Source: Pseudoflavonifractor sp. An44 | Lineage (GTDB): Bacteria > Bacillota > Clostridia > Oscillospirales > Oscillospiraceae | NCBI RefSeq assembly: GCF_002161675.1 | Contig: NZ_NFIH01000006.1 | Location: 62,001 to 126,000, forward strand | DNA length: 64,000 bases | Direction of reading: 5' to 3' | In this document: one piece after another, positions 21,736 to 30,007 of the stretch | Position numbering within the stretch: position 1 is the first letter of the stretch | Layout of the letters: each line of letters begins with the position of its first letter | Notes under the pieces: model-generated | What the model was told of the DNA's origin: nothing | Seen by the model: the letters and a program-made list of their open reading frames with translations, nothing else | The model's database searches: none | Position numbers and translations under genes: made by a program

Positions 21736-22905
21736 ATGAAAAAGAAGCAGATTGCAGCGATGCTCATGGCAGGCGCCATGTGTATGGGTATGCTGGCCGG
21801 CTGCGGCAGCAAGGACAATACAGGCAGCAGCGACTCCAACGTGTTCACCGTGGGTGTGGTGGGCCCCCTCACCGGAGACGCCGCCATTTACGGTACCAAC
21901 GTGGTCAACGCCGCTCAGATTGCTGTGGATGAGATCAACGCCCTGGGCGGTGACATCCAGTTCCAGCTCATCTCCGCCGATGACGTCAACGACCCCGAGA
22001 CCTCGGTCAACGCCTACAACCAGCTGATGGATAAGGGCATGCAGATGCTGGTGGGCACTGTCACCTCCAAGCCCGCCCTGTCCGTGTCTCCTCTGTCCAA
22101 TGAGGACCGGGTGTTTACCCTCACCCCCTCCGCCTCCGGTGACGACGTCATTGAGGGTAACGACAACACCTATCAAGTGTGCTTCACCGACTCCAACCAG
22201 GGCAGCCGCTCCGCCCAGTACATCGACGAGCACTTTGACGACGCCAAGATCGCCATCATCTATAAAAATGACGATCCCTATTCCCAGGGCATCCGGGACA
22301 CCTTCGCCGCCGAGGCCAAGACCCGCGGCATGGACGTGGTCTATGAGGGCACCTTCGACAGCTCCAGCCAGACCGACTTCAACGTGCAGCTCACCGGCGC
22401 CCAGTCCGCCGGAGCTGACCTGCTGTTCCTGCCCATCTACTACACCCCCGCCTCCGTCATTCTGACCCAGGCCAACGCCATGGGCTACGCCCCCACCTTC
22501 TTCGGTGTGGACGGTATGGACGGCATTTTGACCGCTGACGGCTTCGATGCCTCTCTGGCTGAGGGCGTGTATCTGCTGACTCCCTTCTCCGCCGACGCCC
22601 AGGACGAGGCCACCCAGAACTTCGTGAACGAGTACAAAGAGCGTCACAACGGCGAGACCCCCAACCAGTTCGCCGCCGATGCCTATGACGCCGTGTACAT
22701 CCTCTACGAAGCCATCAAGGCCTCCGGTGTCACCCCCGACATGTCCAACGAGGAGATCTGCGACGGCCTCATCCAGGCCATGGGCGATCTGTCTGTGGTG
22801 GGTCTGACCAGCGCCGGGTCTGAGATGACTTGGGACGACAACGGCGCCGTGTCCAAGGACCCCGCCGCCGTCATCATCAAGGACGGCACCTACGTCACTC
22901 CCTGA
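21736..22905 (+). CDS. livJ: Branched-chain amino-acid ABC transporter substrate-binding lipoprotein
   Basis: A 389-residue Leu/Ile/Val-binding-type lipoprotein. The signal peptide ends in a lipobox (GMLAGCGSKD), so it is anchored to the outer face of the membrane. The mature protein has the periplasmic-binding type I fold, starting VGVVGPLTGDAAIYGTNVVN and continuing with QLISADDVNDPETSVNAYNQ. ATG 21736 is preceded by GGGAGGTTG; the frame upstream lies in the promoter. It is followed by a hairpin and then four transporter genes in order, a complete liv operon. The exact substrate within branched-chain amino acids or related amides is not determined. Confidence 0.92.
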   Translation: MKKKQIAAMLMAGAMCMGMLAGCGSKDNTGSSDSNVFTVGVVGPLTGDAAIYGTNVVNAAQIAVDEINALGGDIQFQLISADDVNDPETSVNAYNQLMDKGMQMLVGTVTSKPALSVSPLSNEDRVFTLTPSASGDDVIEGNDNTYQVCFTDSNQGSRSAQYIDEHFDDAKIAIIYKNDDPYSQGIRDTFAAEAKTRGMDVVYEGTFDSSSQTDFNVQLTGAQSAGADLLFLPIYYTPASVILTQANAMGYAPTFFGVDGMDGILTADGFDASLAEGVYLLTPFSADAQDEATQNFVNEYKERHNGETPNQFAADAYDAVYILYEAIKASGVTPDMSNEEICDGLIQAMGDLSVVGLTSAGSEMTWDDNGAVSKDPAAVIIKDGTYVTP

Positions 22906-22930
22906 CGCAACCATCCAATCCGAATAAAAC

Positions 22931-22966
22931 ACAGGGCAGGCTGCCGGGCTCCGGCAGCCACTCTGT
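22931..22966 (+). terminator. Intercistronic hairpin between livJ and livH
   Basis: GGCTGCCGG-GCT-CCGGCAGCC, with an outer ACAG/CTGT pairing, lies 25 nt after the livJ stop and has no long T-run. It probably acts as a partial terminator or mRNA-stabilising stem, giving more binding protein than permease. Confidence 0.55.
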
Positions 22967-23047
22967 ATTTCTATCCCAGAAGCCGGCACGGAACCCCTTC
23001 CGTTCTGGCTCCTGGAATAGAGGAGAAAAAGAGAGGATCGAGAGCTT

Positions 23048-23968
23048 ATGGAATTTCTATCATACCTGATCACCGGTATCAGTCTGGGCAGCATCTACGC
23101 CATCATCGCCCTGGGCTATACCATGGTGTATGGCATCGCCAAGATGCTCAACTTCGCCCACGGCGACGTCATCATGGTAGGCGGCTATGTGGCCTTCTAC
23201 TCCATGACCTATGCCAGCGGCTCCCTGTTGGGGGATTCTCCCTCGGCAGTGGCTACCGGGCTGTCCACGCTGGTATGCGTGCTGCTGGCCATGGCCGTGT
23301 GCACCGTGCTGGGCATTGTCATTGAGGGCCTGGCCTACCGCCCCCTGCGAGAGGCGGGCAGCCTGGCGGTGCTCATCACCGCCATCGGCGTGAGCTACTT
23401 TTTGCAAAACGCCGCCCAGCTGCTCTTTGGGGCTAACCCCAAAAACTTCACCCCCGTCATCAGCGGACAGCTGACCTTGTTCGGCGGCCAGCTGCGCATC
23501 TCCTATGTGGCTCTGCTCACCGTAGTCGCCTGTATCGTCATCATGGTGTGTCTGACCCTGTTTACCAACCGCAGCAAGATGGGTAAAGCCATGCGGGCCT
23601 GCTCCGAGGACAAGGGCGCGGCTCAGCTCATGGGCATCCACGTCAACCGCACCATCTCCATGACCTTTGCCATCGGCTCTGCTCTGGCCGCCATCGCCGG
23701 GGTGCTGCTGTGCTCCTACTCCCCGGTGCTGCTGCCCACCACCGGCTCTATGCCCGGCATCAAGGCCTTTACCGCCGCCGTGTTCGGCGGCATCGGCTCC
23801 ATCCCCGGGGCCTTCCTGGGCGGCATTCTGTTGGGCATCATTGAGTCCATGGCCCAGGCGTACATCTCCACCCAGCTGTCCAACGCCATCCTCTTCGCCG
23901 TGCTCATCGTGGTGCTGCTGGTGAAGCCCTCCGGTCTGCTGGGCAAGTACGTGCCTGAGAAAGTGTGA
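23048..23968 (+). CDS. livH: Branched-chain amino-acid ABC transporter permease LivH
   Basis: A 306-residue inner-membrane permease with about eight hydrophobic segments. The hallmark start is ITGISLGSIYAIIALGYTMV, then MLNFAHGDVIMVGGYVAFY. The cytoplasmic loop RACSEDKGAAQLMGIHVNRT contacts the ATPase. The last helices include GGIGSIPGAFLGGILLGIIE. GAGG precedes the ATG. It pairs with LivM to form the channel of the importer. Confidence 0.93.
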   Translation: MEFLSYLITGISLGSIYAIIALGYTMVYGIAKMLNFAHGDVIMVGGYVAFYSMTYASGSLLGDSPSAVATGLSTLVCVLLAMAVCTVLGIVIEGLAYRPLREAGSLAVLITAIGVSYFLQNAAQLLFGANPKNFTPVISGQLTLFGGQLRISYVALLTVVACIVIMVCLTLFTNRSKMGKAMRACSEDKGAAQLMGIHVNRTISMTFAIGSALAAIAGVLLCSYSPVLLPTTGSMPGIKAFTAAVFGGIGSIPGAFLGGILLGIIESMAQAYISTQLSNAILFAVLIVVLLVKPSGLLGKYVPEKV

Positions 23969-23978
23969 GGTGGCGGAT

Positions 23979-25058
23979 ATGAAAAACTACTTCAAAAACA
24001 TGAAAACCATCACCAAGGTGGACTACGCCACCTATCTGGGCGTCATCGCCGCCTTTGTGATTGTGACCCTGCTCCAGTCCGCTGGAATGCTCACCCGCTC
24101 CATGACGGGTATGCTGGTCCCCATCTGCTGCTACATCTGTATGGCGGTGTCGCTGAACCTCACCGTAGGCATTCTGGGTGAGCTGTCCCTTGGCCATGCA
24201 GGCTTTATGAGTGTGGGCGCTTTCTCCGGCGTCATCGTGTCCATGAGCCTCCAGAGCTCTGTACCCAATGAGCTGGTCCGGCTGGTGCTGGCCCTGGTAG
24301 TGGGCGCCATTCTGGCCGCTGTGGTGGGCTTTGTGGTGGGTATCCCGGTGCTGCGTCTCCGGGGCGACTACCTGGCCATCGTCACCCTGGCCTTTGGCGA
24401 GATCATCAAGGGCATCATCAACTGCCTGCTGGTGGGCTGGGATGAAAACGGGCTCCACATCGCCCTGAACATTGACGGCACCAAGACCATGGACAGTCTG
24501 CACCTGGAGGAAGGCGCCATTCAGATCATCAAGGGCGCCCAGGGTGCCGCTGGCAACCACCGCATTGCCACCTTTACCGCCGGGTTTGTGCTGGTGATGA
24601 TCACCCTCATCATCGTGCTCAACCTGGTGCGCAGCCGCACCGGACGGGCGGTTATGGCCATCCGGGACAACCGCATTGCCGCCGAGAGCGTGGGCATCAA
24701 CGTCACCAAATACAAGCTCATCGCCTTTGTCACCTCAGCCGCCCTGGCGGGTGCGGCCGGCGCGCTGTTCGGCCTGAACTACTCCAGCGTCAGCGCCGAC
24801 CAGTTCGACTTCAACACCTCCATCCTGGTGCTGGTGTACGTGGTGCTGGGCGGTCTGGGCAACATCTGGGGCTCCATCATCGCCACCGTGGTGCTGTACG
24901 TCCTGCCCGAGGCACTGCGTGAATTCTCCGACTACCGCATGTTGGCCTACGCCGTGGTCCTCATCCTGGTGATGCTGGCCACCAACAACGAACGCTTCAA
25001 GGCGGCTCTGAGCCGTGTGATTCCCAAGAGAAGAAAGGGGGCCGCCGTCAATGGCTAA
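23979..25058 (+). CDS. livM: Branched-chain amino-acid ABC transporter permease LivM
   Basis: A 359-residue permease. Typical segments are SLNLTVGILGELSLGHAGFM, then GDYLAIVTLAFGEIIKGIIN, and the ATPase-contact loop AIRDNRIAAESVGINVTKYK. ATG 23979 is chosen over the in-frame GTG at 23970 because GAGG lies 8 nt before it. It follows livH by 10 nt and overlaps livG by 8 nt. A short charged tail (KRRKGAAVNG) closes it. Confidence 0.92.
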   Translation: MKNYFKNMKTITKVDYATYLGVIAAFVIVTLLQSAGMLTRSMTGMLVPICCYICMAVSLNLTVGILGELSLGHAGFMSVGAFSGVIVSMSLQSSVPNELVRLVLALVVGAILAAVVGFVVGIPVLRLRGDYLAIVTLAFGEIIKGIINCLLVGWDENGLHIALNIDGTKTMDSLHLEEGAIQIIKGAQGAAGNHRIATFTAGFVLVMITLIIVLNLVRSRTGRAVMAIRDNRIAAESVGINVTKYKLIAFVTSAALAGAAGALFGLNYSSVSADQFDFNTSILVLVYVVLGGLGNIWGSIIATVVLYVLPEALREFSDYRMLAYAVVLILVMLATNNERFKAALSRVIPKRRKGAAVNG

Positions 25059-25902
25059 AAAGGTATTTGAAAAAGGGAAAATGGTCCCCGTCCCCAGCCA
25101 CTCCATCATCCCTGAGCGTGACCTGTACAAGTCCCCCATTCTGGAGTGCAGCCACTTGGGCATCGACTTCGGCGGTCTGGCGGCGGTGAAGGACTTCAAC
25201 ATCACCGTGGGCCGCACCGAGATCGCCGGACTCATCGGCCCCAACGGCGCCGGTAAGACCACCGTGTTCAACCTGCTCACCAAGGTCTACCACCCCACCC
25301 GGGGCACCATCCTGGTGGACGGCATGGACACCGCCGGAAAGACTCCCGCCCAGGTCAACCGCATGGGCATCGCCCGTACCTTCCAGAACATCCGGCTGTT
25401 TAACAACCTGTCCGTGGAGGACAACGTGAAGATTGGCCTCCACAACCAGACCCGATACAATGCCCTGTCCGGCATCCTCCGCCTGCCCAACTACTGGAAA
25501 CAGGAGAAAATGGCCCACGAGAGCGCCATGGAGCTGCTGTCCATCTTCGACATGCAGGACCTGGCGGGTCACAAGGCTGGCTCCCTCCCCTACGGTGCCC
25601 AGCGGCGGCTGGAGATCGTCCGGGCCCTGGCCACCAACCCCTCCCTGCTGCTGCTGGACGAGCCGGCGGCGGGCATGAACCCCTCCGAGACGGTGGAGCT
25701 GATGGAAAACATCGTGAAAATTCGTGACACCTTCCACATTGCCATCATGCTCATTGAGCACGACATGAACCTGGTCATGGGTATCTGCGAGGGCATCTGC
25801 GTGCTCAACTTCGGCCAGATCATCGCCAAGGGCACCGCCGAGGAGATTCAGAACAACCCGGTGGTCATCGAGGCCTATCTGGGCAAACAGAAGGAGGGCT
25901 AA
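25051..25902 (+). CDS. livG: Branched-chain amino-acid ABC transporter ATP-binding protein LivG
   Basis: A 283-residue ATPase. Walker A is GLIGPNGAGKTTVFNLLTKV, the Q-loop region is ARTFQNIRLFNNLSVEDNV, the signature-equivalent is LPYGAQRRLEIVRAL, and Walker B is LLLLDEPAAGMNPSE. The LIEHDMNLVMGIC switch His follows. About 30 residues precede the usual start (FEKGKMVPVPSHSIIPERDL), an unusual extension of unknown purpose. Energises the importer with LivF. Confidence 0.92.
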   Translation: MAKKVFEKGKMVPVPSHSIIPERDLYKSPILECSHLGIDFGGLAAVKDFNITVGRTEIAGLIGPNGAGKTTVFNLLTKVYHPTRGTILVDGMDTAGKTPAQVNRMGIARTFQNIRLFNNLSVEDNVKIGLHNQTRYNALSGILRLPNYWKQEKMAHESAMELLSIFDMQDLAGHKAGSLPYGAQRRLEIVRALATNPSLLLLDEPAAGMNPSETVELMENIVKIRDTFHIAIMLIEHDMNLVMGICEGICVLNFGQIIAKGTAEEIQNNPVVIEAYLGKQKEG

Positions 25903-25906
25903 GACC

Positions 25907-26608
25907 ATGCTGAAGGTCAACGACATCAACGTCTATTACGGCGCCATCCACGCCATCAAGGGAGTGTCCTTTGAGGTCAATGACGGCGAGATCGTCACCC
26001 TCATTGGCGCCAACGGGGCGGGTAAAACCACCACCTTGCAGACCGTCTCCGGCCTGCTCCACTCCCGCACCGGCTCCATCGAGTTTATGGGGGAGAATGT
26101 CATGGGCCACCCCGCCCACAAGCTGGTGGGCAAGGGCCTGGCCCAGGTCCCCGAGGGACGCCGGGTCTTCCTCCAGATGACGGTGGAGGAGAACCTGGAG
26201 ATGGGCGCTTACAGCCAACCCAAGTCCACCGTGGCAGGTGGTCTGGAACGGGCCTATGAGCTGTTCCCCCGCCTGAGCGAACGCCGCCGTCAGGTGGCGG
26301 GCACCCTGTCCGGCGGCGAGCAGCAGATGCTGGCCATGGGTCGAGCCCTCATGTCCAACCCCAAGCTGCTGATGCTGGACGAGCCGTCCATGGGTCTGGC
26401 CCCCATCCTGGTGGAACAGATCTTTGACATCATCCGCTCTCTCCACAAGGCGGGCACCACCATTTTGCTGGTGGAGCAGAACGCCCAGATGGCCCTGTCC
26501 GTGGCCGACCGGGCCTACGTGCTGGAGACGGGCAAGATTGTCTCCACTGGCACGGGCGCCCAGCTGCTCAATGATGAATCCGTAAAGAAGGCTTACTTGG
26601 GCGGATAG
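25907..26608 (+). CDS. livF: Branched-chain amino-acid ABC transporter ATP-binding protein LivF
   Basis: A 233-residue ATPase. Walker A is TLIGANGAGKTTTLQTVSGL, the signature is GTLSGGEQQMLAMGRALMS, Walker B is LLMLDEPSMGLAPILVEQI, and the switch His is replaced by Gln in LLVEQNAQ, as usual in LivF. It starts 4 nt after livG with AAGGAGGG upstream. It is the last gene of the operon and is followed by copy A of a folded dispersed repeat. Confidence 0.93.
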   Translation: MLKVNDINVYYGAIHAIKGVSFEVNDGEIVTLIGANGAGKTTTLQTVSGLLHSRTGSIEFMGENVMGHPAHKLVGKGLAQVPEGRRVFLQMTVEENLEMGAYSQPKSTVAGGLERAYELFPRLSERRRQVAGTLSGGEQQMLAMGRALMSNPKLLMLDEPSMGLAPILVEQIFDIIRSLHKAGTTILLVEQNAQMALSVADRAYVLETGKIVSTGTGAQLLNDESVKKAYLGG

Positions 26609-26798
26609 CCCTCCGAAATATGCAAGCATATTTCGGAAAAAGTTGCAGCCCGCTGCATGCACCCTTGGGTCAAAGGACGACCCAAGGCCACACTGGCGGG
26701 CTGAGAGGTGTTTTTTCCGATGCACATGTCCCCGAAAAAAACGGATTTCAATTTATTTTCCCGCCCCCGGGCGGGAAAACTCTGCCGAGGGCTTTTTA
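26609..26798 (+). repeat. Folded intergenic repeat family 2, copy A
   Basis: About 190 nt beginning just after the livF stop. Successive stems are CCGAAATATGC/GCATATTTCGG, CAGCCCGC/GCGGGCTG enclosing CTTGGGTC/GACCCAAG, a T-rich/A-rich stem (TTTTTTC.CG/CGAAAAAA), and TTTTCCCGCCC/GGGCGGGAAAA. The end is CTCTGCCGAGGGCTTTTT. Copies B (40910-41044) and C (42893-43078) share the linkers, and their stem sequences differ in compensating pairs. The terminal T-run suggests that the transcript ends here. No protein is encoded; short frames across it are chance. Confidence 0.85.
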
Positions 26799-26875
26799 CC
26801 CATAAAAGATCATTTATTTTTCTTGGTAAACTTGTGTTTTTTCCCCATCTGAGACGATGCAGAACCGAACTGAAG

Positions 26876-26895
26876 TGACCCCCAAAAGTTAGACA
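26876..26895. mobile_element. Probable terminal remnant of an IS3-type element
   Basis: TGACCCCCAAAAGTTAGACA resembles the terminal inverted repeats of IS3/IS150-group elements of Bacillota. No transposase or second end is nearby, so only a scar remains. It sits directly before the promoter of the peptide/ABC locus. Confidence 0.4.
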
Positions 26896-26918
26896 ATATT
26901 TTCTATCAAAAATTGCCC

Positions 26919-26947
26919 TTTACTTCCTCTCTGCTCCATGGTATAAT
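26919..26947 (+). promoter_or_regulatory. Promoter of the peptide/ABC transporter locus
   Basis: TTTACT (26919-26924), a 17-bp spacer and TATAAT (26942-26947) with an upstream TGG giving an extended -10. The first ribosome-binding site lies about 35 bp downstream of the -10 box. Confidence 0.65.
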
Positions 26948-26990
26948 TTGTTAAAGCATCCAAATTTATAGGGCATATGAGGTGATTCCC

Positions 26991-27068
26991 ATGTACAATT
27001 CCTACAGACACTTTTTAGAGCAGTTTGGAGTCATTTACAATCACAGCAAGGAGCACATTTACGAATAA
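26991..27068 (+). CDS. 25-codon leader ORF overlapping the secreted-peptide frame
   Basis: The ATG has a good ribosome-binding site (GAGGTGA, 6 nt upstream) and encodes 25 residues ending HSKEHIYE before TAA. It overlaps the next frame by 44 nt. It may be a leader whose translation controls the peptide gene. Alternatively it may be the true 5' end of that gene, split from it by a one-base frameshift near 27064. I cannot decide from the sequence. Confidence 0.4.
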   Translation: MYNSYRHFLEQFGVIYNHSKEHIYE

Positions 27069-27216
27069 AAGAGCATCCGTCGCAAGTAAAGTGATCGCCA
27101 GCCTTCTCTTGGCAGGAATGTTGGCCTCTCACGCCTTCGCCTACTCCACTCGGTCTATCAATACCGGAAGCTACACATACCGAGGTAACATCCATCTCTT
27201 TGCTCAAGCTGGCTGA
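27025..27216 (+). CDS. Small secreted peptide (signal peptide plus about 24-residue mature part)
   Basis: The 63-codon frame has no ATG; the earliest start is TTG 27025, which lacks a ribosome-binding site. The centre is a classic signal peptide: basic NKRASVASK, hydrophobic VIASLLLAGMLA and the cleavage box SHAFA. The predicted mature part is about 24 residues starting YSTRSINTGSY, without cysteines. It lies immediately upstream of a membrane protein and a two-permease ABC transporter in one transcript. This suggests a secreted signal, bacteriocin-like peptide or transporter ligand, which is inference. The upstream 25-codon ORF may supply its real N-terminus after a frameshift. Confidence 0.5.
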   Translation: MESFTITARSTFTNKRASVASKVIASLLLAGMLASHAFAYSTRSINTGSYTYRGNIHLFAQAG

Positions 27217-27242
27217 TTTTTGTCATAAGGGGGTCTTTTCTC

Positions 27243-27827
27243 ATGCCTGTCACCTATACATATTTGGGCCGTGGGCTGATTACCCACATGATCTGCGGGG
27301 TATTTCTCCTGTTCTTCTGTATACGAGAATATAAAAGAACCCAGAATCGGCTGCGGGTGGTCGGCATGGCCGCCTTAGTGTTAACTATGTACCAGGCTAG
27401 CTGTTCTGCGCTTCTTGACTTCCCCCTTGGAATGGAGGATCCCCTGGCTCAATTCCCTAATTATTCCCAGGTCTTTTTCCCATACTTTAAGGAAAACCTA
27501 CTCACCCTCCTCGAGCATCCCAGTTATATGTTGGAAATTCAGGAGGCCAATCGGTTCTTCCTCCCTGCCCTTTTGCCCGGAGTTCTGCTGACCCTGATGT
27601 TACGACCTCCTAGAAGGATCACTCGTTTTCTCCTGTATACTGGAATATTCGTGGCCTACTACCTGGTACACTGGACCATCATCATTCTTCTTACCCGGAC
27701 TTGGCACACGATTACCGGAATCGATTTGATTTATTTTGTCGTTGCTATGCTCATCGGTTGGTGTGTGGGGCGGCTCATTCTTCGCCTTTGGCCCGCTTTC
27801 GGTGAGCGTTTGGAGATTGGGTGCTGA
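27243..27827 (+). CDS. Multi-pass membrane protein of unknown function
   Basis: A 194-residue protein with about five hydrophobic segments (LITHMICGVFLLFFCI, VGMAALVLTMYQAS, FFLPALLPGVLLTLML, FLLYTGIFVAYYLVHW, LIYFVVAMLIGWCVG) and a short extracytoplasmic loop. AAGGGGG lies 9 nt before the ATG. Its stop is followed 1 nt later by the permease gene, so they are co-translated. I do not recognise the family. By context it may be an accessory or immunity component of the adjacent ABC transporter. Confidence 0.7.
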   Translation: MPVTYTYLGRGLITHMICGVFLLFFCIREYKRTQNRLRVVGMAALVLTMYQASCSALLDFPLGMEDPLAQFPNYSQVFFPYFKENLLTLLEHPSYMLEIQEANRFFLPALLPGVLLTLMLRPPRRITRFLLYTGIFVAYYLVHWTIIILLTRTWHTITGIDLIYFVVAMLIGWCVGRLILRLWPAFGERLEIGC

Positions 27828-27828
27828 T

Positions 27829-28941
27829 ATGACTCAAAGCATTCGTTGGACTTTGTACTTTTTCCGCCGAGAATGGCGCTTTCTTCTCCTTCTTCTGGTG
27901 ACCCTCGCTGTCACCGTAACATCCATGCTGTTGCTGTTAACAGCTCTGGAAAATGCCATCCAGGACTCCTCCTCTCTGGCCAAAGCGGAGCGGGTATGGA
28001 ACTTGAATCTACTCCCCATCCCCCAACCCAGTCAGAGAAATCAGAAGTTGGACGAAGTGCTCTTTCATCAATCCTTTGGGACGGTAACATCCGTGTCCGA
28101 TCTCTCTTTGTCCTCCCAGGCAACGATCGACCTCAGCCCGGAGACCTCCACCGCCTTCCAAGCTGTAGCCATTCTAGACAATACCCGTAGCGATATACTT
28201 ACGGTGGATTCGGAACCTGCAACGCCAGAACTGGTCCAGGGTCGCTGGTTTTCCCAGGAGGAACTGGAGCACGGCGCCGCTGTGGTGGTACTGGGGGAGA
28301 ACAGTTCTCTGGGCAAAGTCTATCCCCCGGATTCCACTATGTTCCTGGGCGGAGAATCTCTCCGGGTGGTGGGCCTCTGCCGCGGAACAGACCTCTATGC
28401 CCCCTATGCTTTGGCATTGCACAGCTCAGTTTTGGCCCTGAATGTCTCCACAGTCACCTTCTCGCATCCCCTATCCCATTCGGATCGACAAGCCTGGGTG
28501 AGTCTTCTGGTTTCTCTCGACGCAGCTCCCCAATGTCAGGCTGACGCCTTCTCCCAGATGGATATGAATACACTGCTCACCGATTTCATCCTGTGTATAC
28601 TACTTCTGTCCTGTTGTTTGCTGGTGTCCCATGAGCTGTTTGGTGAGTTGTTGCGGCGGAGAAGCTACGAGTTCATCATTTACCGCATCTGCGGCATTCC
28701 ACCAGGCATGCTCCGCGTGAATTTTTGGCTACCTATCATCCTTCTGATCTTTGCCGGATATGGCGTGGGGGCCATTCTGTACCATGCCGCATACCCTCTG
28801 CGGGCGTGGCTGCATTTCTTCCAGCCCATAAGCCCGGTGTACGTTATCGCTGCCACTGCCGTGTATGTTCTGTCTCTGTCCATACTGGCATGGTTTTGGG
28901 GCCGTATCCTGCGCTGCGCAGCAGTGCTTCACAGGGGGTGA
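27829..28941 (+). CDS. MacB/FtsX-type ABC transporter permease, first subunit
   Basis: A 370-residue permease. An N-terminal helix (LLLLLVTLAVTVTSMLLLL) is followed by a roughly 220-residue extracytoplasmic domain and three C-terminal helices (LLTDFILCILLLSCCLLVSH, FWLPIILLIFAGYGVGAIL, PVYVIAATAVYVLSLSIL), the topology of MacB/FtsX permeases. The coupling segment RRRSYEFIIYRICGIPPGM is visible. ATG 27829 follows the previous stop. Such transporters drive mechanotransmission or peptide/lipoprotein export rather than import. Confidence 0.78.
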   Translation: MTQSIRWTLYFFRREWRFLLLLLVTLAVTVTSMLLLLTALENAIQDSSSLAKAERVWNLNLLPIPQPSQRNQKLDEVLFHQSFGTVTSVSDLSLSSQATIDLSPETSTAFQAVAILDNTRSDILTVDSEPATPELVQGRWFSQEELEHGAAVVVLGENSSLGKVYPPDSTMFLGGESLRVVGLCRGTDLYAPYALALHSSVLALNVSTVTFSHPLSHSDRQAWVSLLVSLDAAPQCQADAFSQMDMNTLLTDFILCILLLSCCLLVSHELFGELLRRRSYEFIIYRICGIPPGMLRVNFWLPIILLIFAGYGVGAILYHAAYPLRAWLHFFQPISPVYVIAATAVYVLSLSILAWFWGRILRCAAVLHRG

Positions 28942-28945
28942 ATGT

Positions 28946-30007
28946 ATGTTTGGACAAATGTGGGCCAGCCTCATGGACCATCCTAGACATGCCCTAAAAC
29001 TGATGATACAAATGGCACTGGTACTTGTCTCCTGCAATATTTTGATGGTGCGGCTGCTTCCCACGCTGCAAACGGCTTATTGGGCACAACGTATGGGAGT
29101 AAGCAACTTGATGTGGACCGATACGCCCGCAGCCGAGCCTCTAGAGAGCTTTCTTGACTGCGGCCAAGTGTTACAGTCCGACAGTTGCTACGACCCGGTC
29201 CTGGATCAGTCCGTCCTGTGTCAGCCCATATCTCAGGAAACGCTGGATTCCCTGTCACTCCCCTTTGTCTCTCAACTCCCGGCCACCCCCCAGAAAACGC
29301 AGGCCTATATTTCCCGTAGTTTGGCCCAGCAGTACCCCCTAGGCAGTCAGTTAGAGCTGGAGTTATGGGGTGTATCGGCCCAAACGCTGGAGGTGACAGT
29401 GGCCGGGGTTTTGGAGGGAGACTGGATGCCGGTACTCCCCTTCGCCATGGGGACGATCACCCCTGTGGAGCGTCAGCCAACCTCCATGCTGTTGGTATGT
29501 ACCCCGGAGTCGGCATCCTGGTTTCAGCCTACGGGTATATACCTGTATCTGTCCCAAGAGGGGGGCGATGCTGCGCTGAACACCACAGGTACCGTCTTCA
29601 CCGCCCAAGCTAGTCTGGACGAATATTTGCTGTCCTCCATGTTAGCTATGCACCGATCCATACTCATGTGTGGAGCCATGCTGTTGCTGTGTATCATCGG
29701 CTTTTCCGTGCAAATCTACCTTTCCATACACCGACAGCTCCGCACCTATGCCTTGTATTACCTCTGTGGGGCGAACTGGCGAAGCTGCATGCTCATACAG
29801 GCAGGAAGCGACCTGATCCTTGTCGCGGGTGCAGTTGCCGTATCCTGCCTCTTTCTCTCTTGGCGTCGTGCACTGCAAGGAACGACTATGGTAACATCCA
29901 CGCTTTTGCTGCTCGCCCTGTTTGGCCTCCCCATGACACTGACATGGAGAAGCATGCATCGGCAGCAGCCCATCGATATCATCAGAAGGTGGCAAGAATG
30001 GCGCTGA
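28946..30007 (+). CDS. MacB/FtsX-type ABC transporter permease, second subunit
   Basis: A 353-residue paralogue of the preceding permease with the same plan: an N-terminal helix (LMIQMALVLVSCNILMV), a large outer domain (about 35-225), then ILMCGAMLLLCIIGFSVQIY, LIQAGSDLILVAGAVAVSCL and a last helix. The coupling loop is RQLRTYALYYLCGANWRSCM. AGGGGGTG precedes ATG 28946. It overlaps the ATPase gene by 10 nt. The two subunits probably form a heterodimer. Confidence 0.78.
   Translation: MFGQMWASLMDHPRHALKLMIQMALVLVSCNILMVRLLPTLQTAYWAQRMGVSNLMWTDTPAAEPLESFLDCGQVLQSDSCYDPVLDQSVLCQPISQETLDSLSLPFVSQLPATPQKTQAYISRSLAQQYPLGSQLELELWGVSAQTLEVTVAGVLEGDWMPVLPFAMGTITPVERQPTSMLLVCTPESASWFQPTGIYLYLSQEGGDAALNTTGTVFTAQASLDEYLLSSMLAMHRSILMCGAMLLLCIIGFSVQIYLSIHRQLRTYALYYLCGANWRSCMLIQAGSDLILVAGAVAVSCLFLSWRRALQGTTMVTSTLLLLALFGLPMTLTWRSMHRQQPIDIIRRWQEWR

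Noticed and set aside
26620-26852. Short frames in repeat family 2 (containing CPRKK and NSAEG words)
   Set aside because: The same words appear at every copy only because the RNA-like repeat is conserved; frames are broken by indels between copies and lack ribosome-binding sites.
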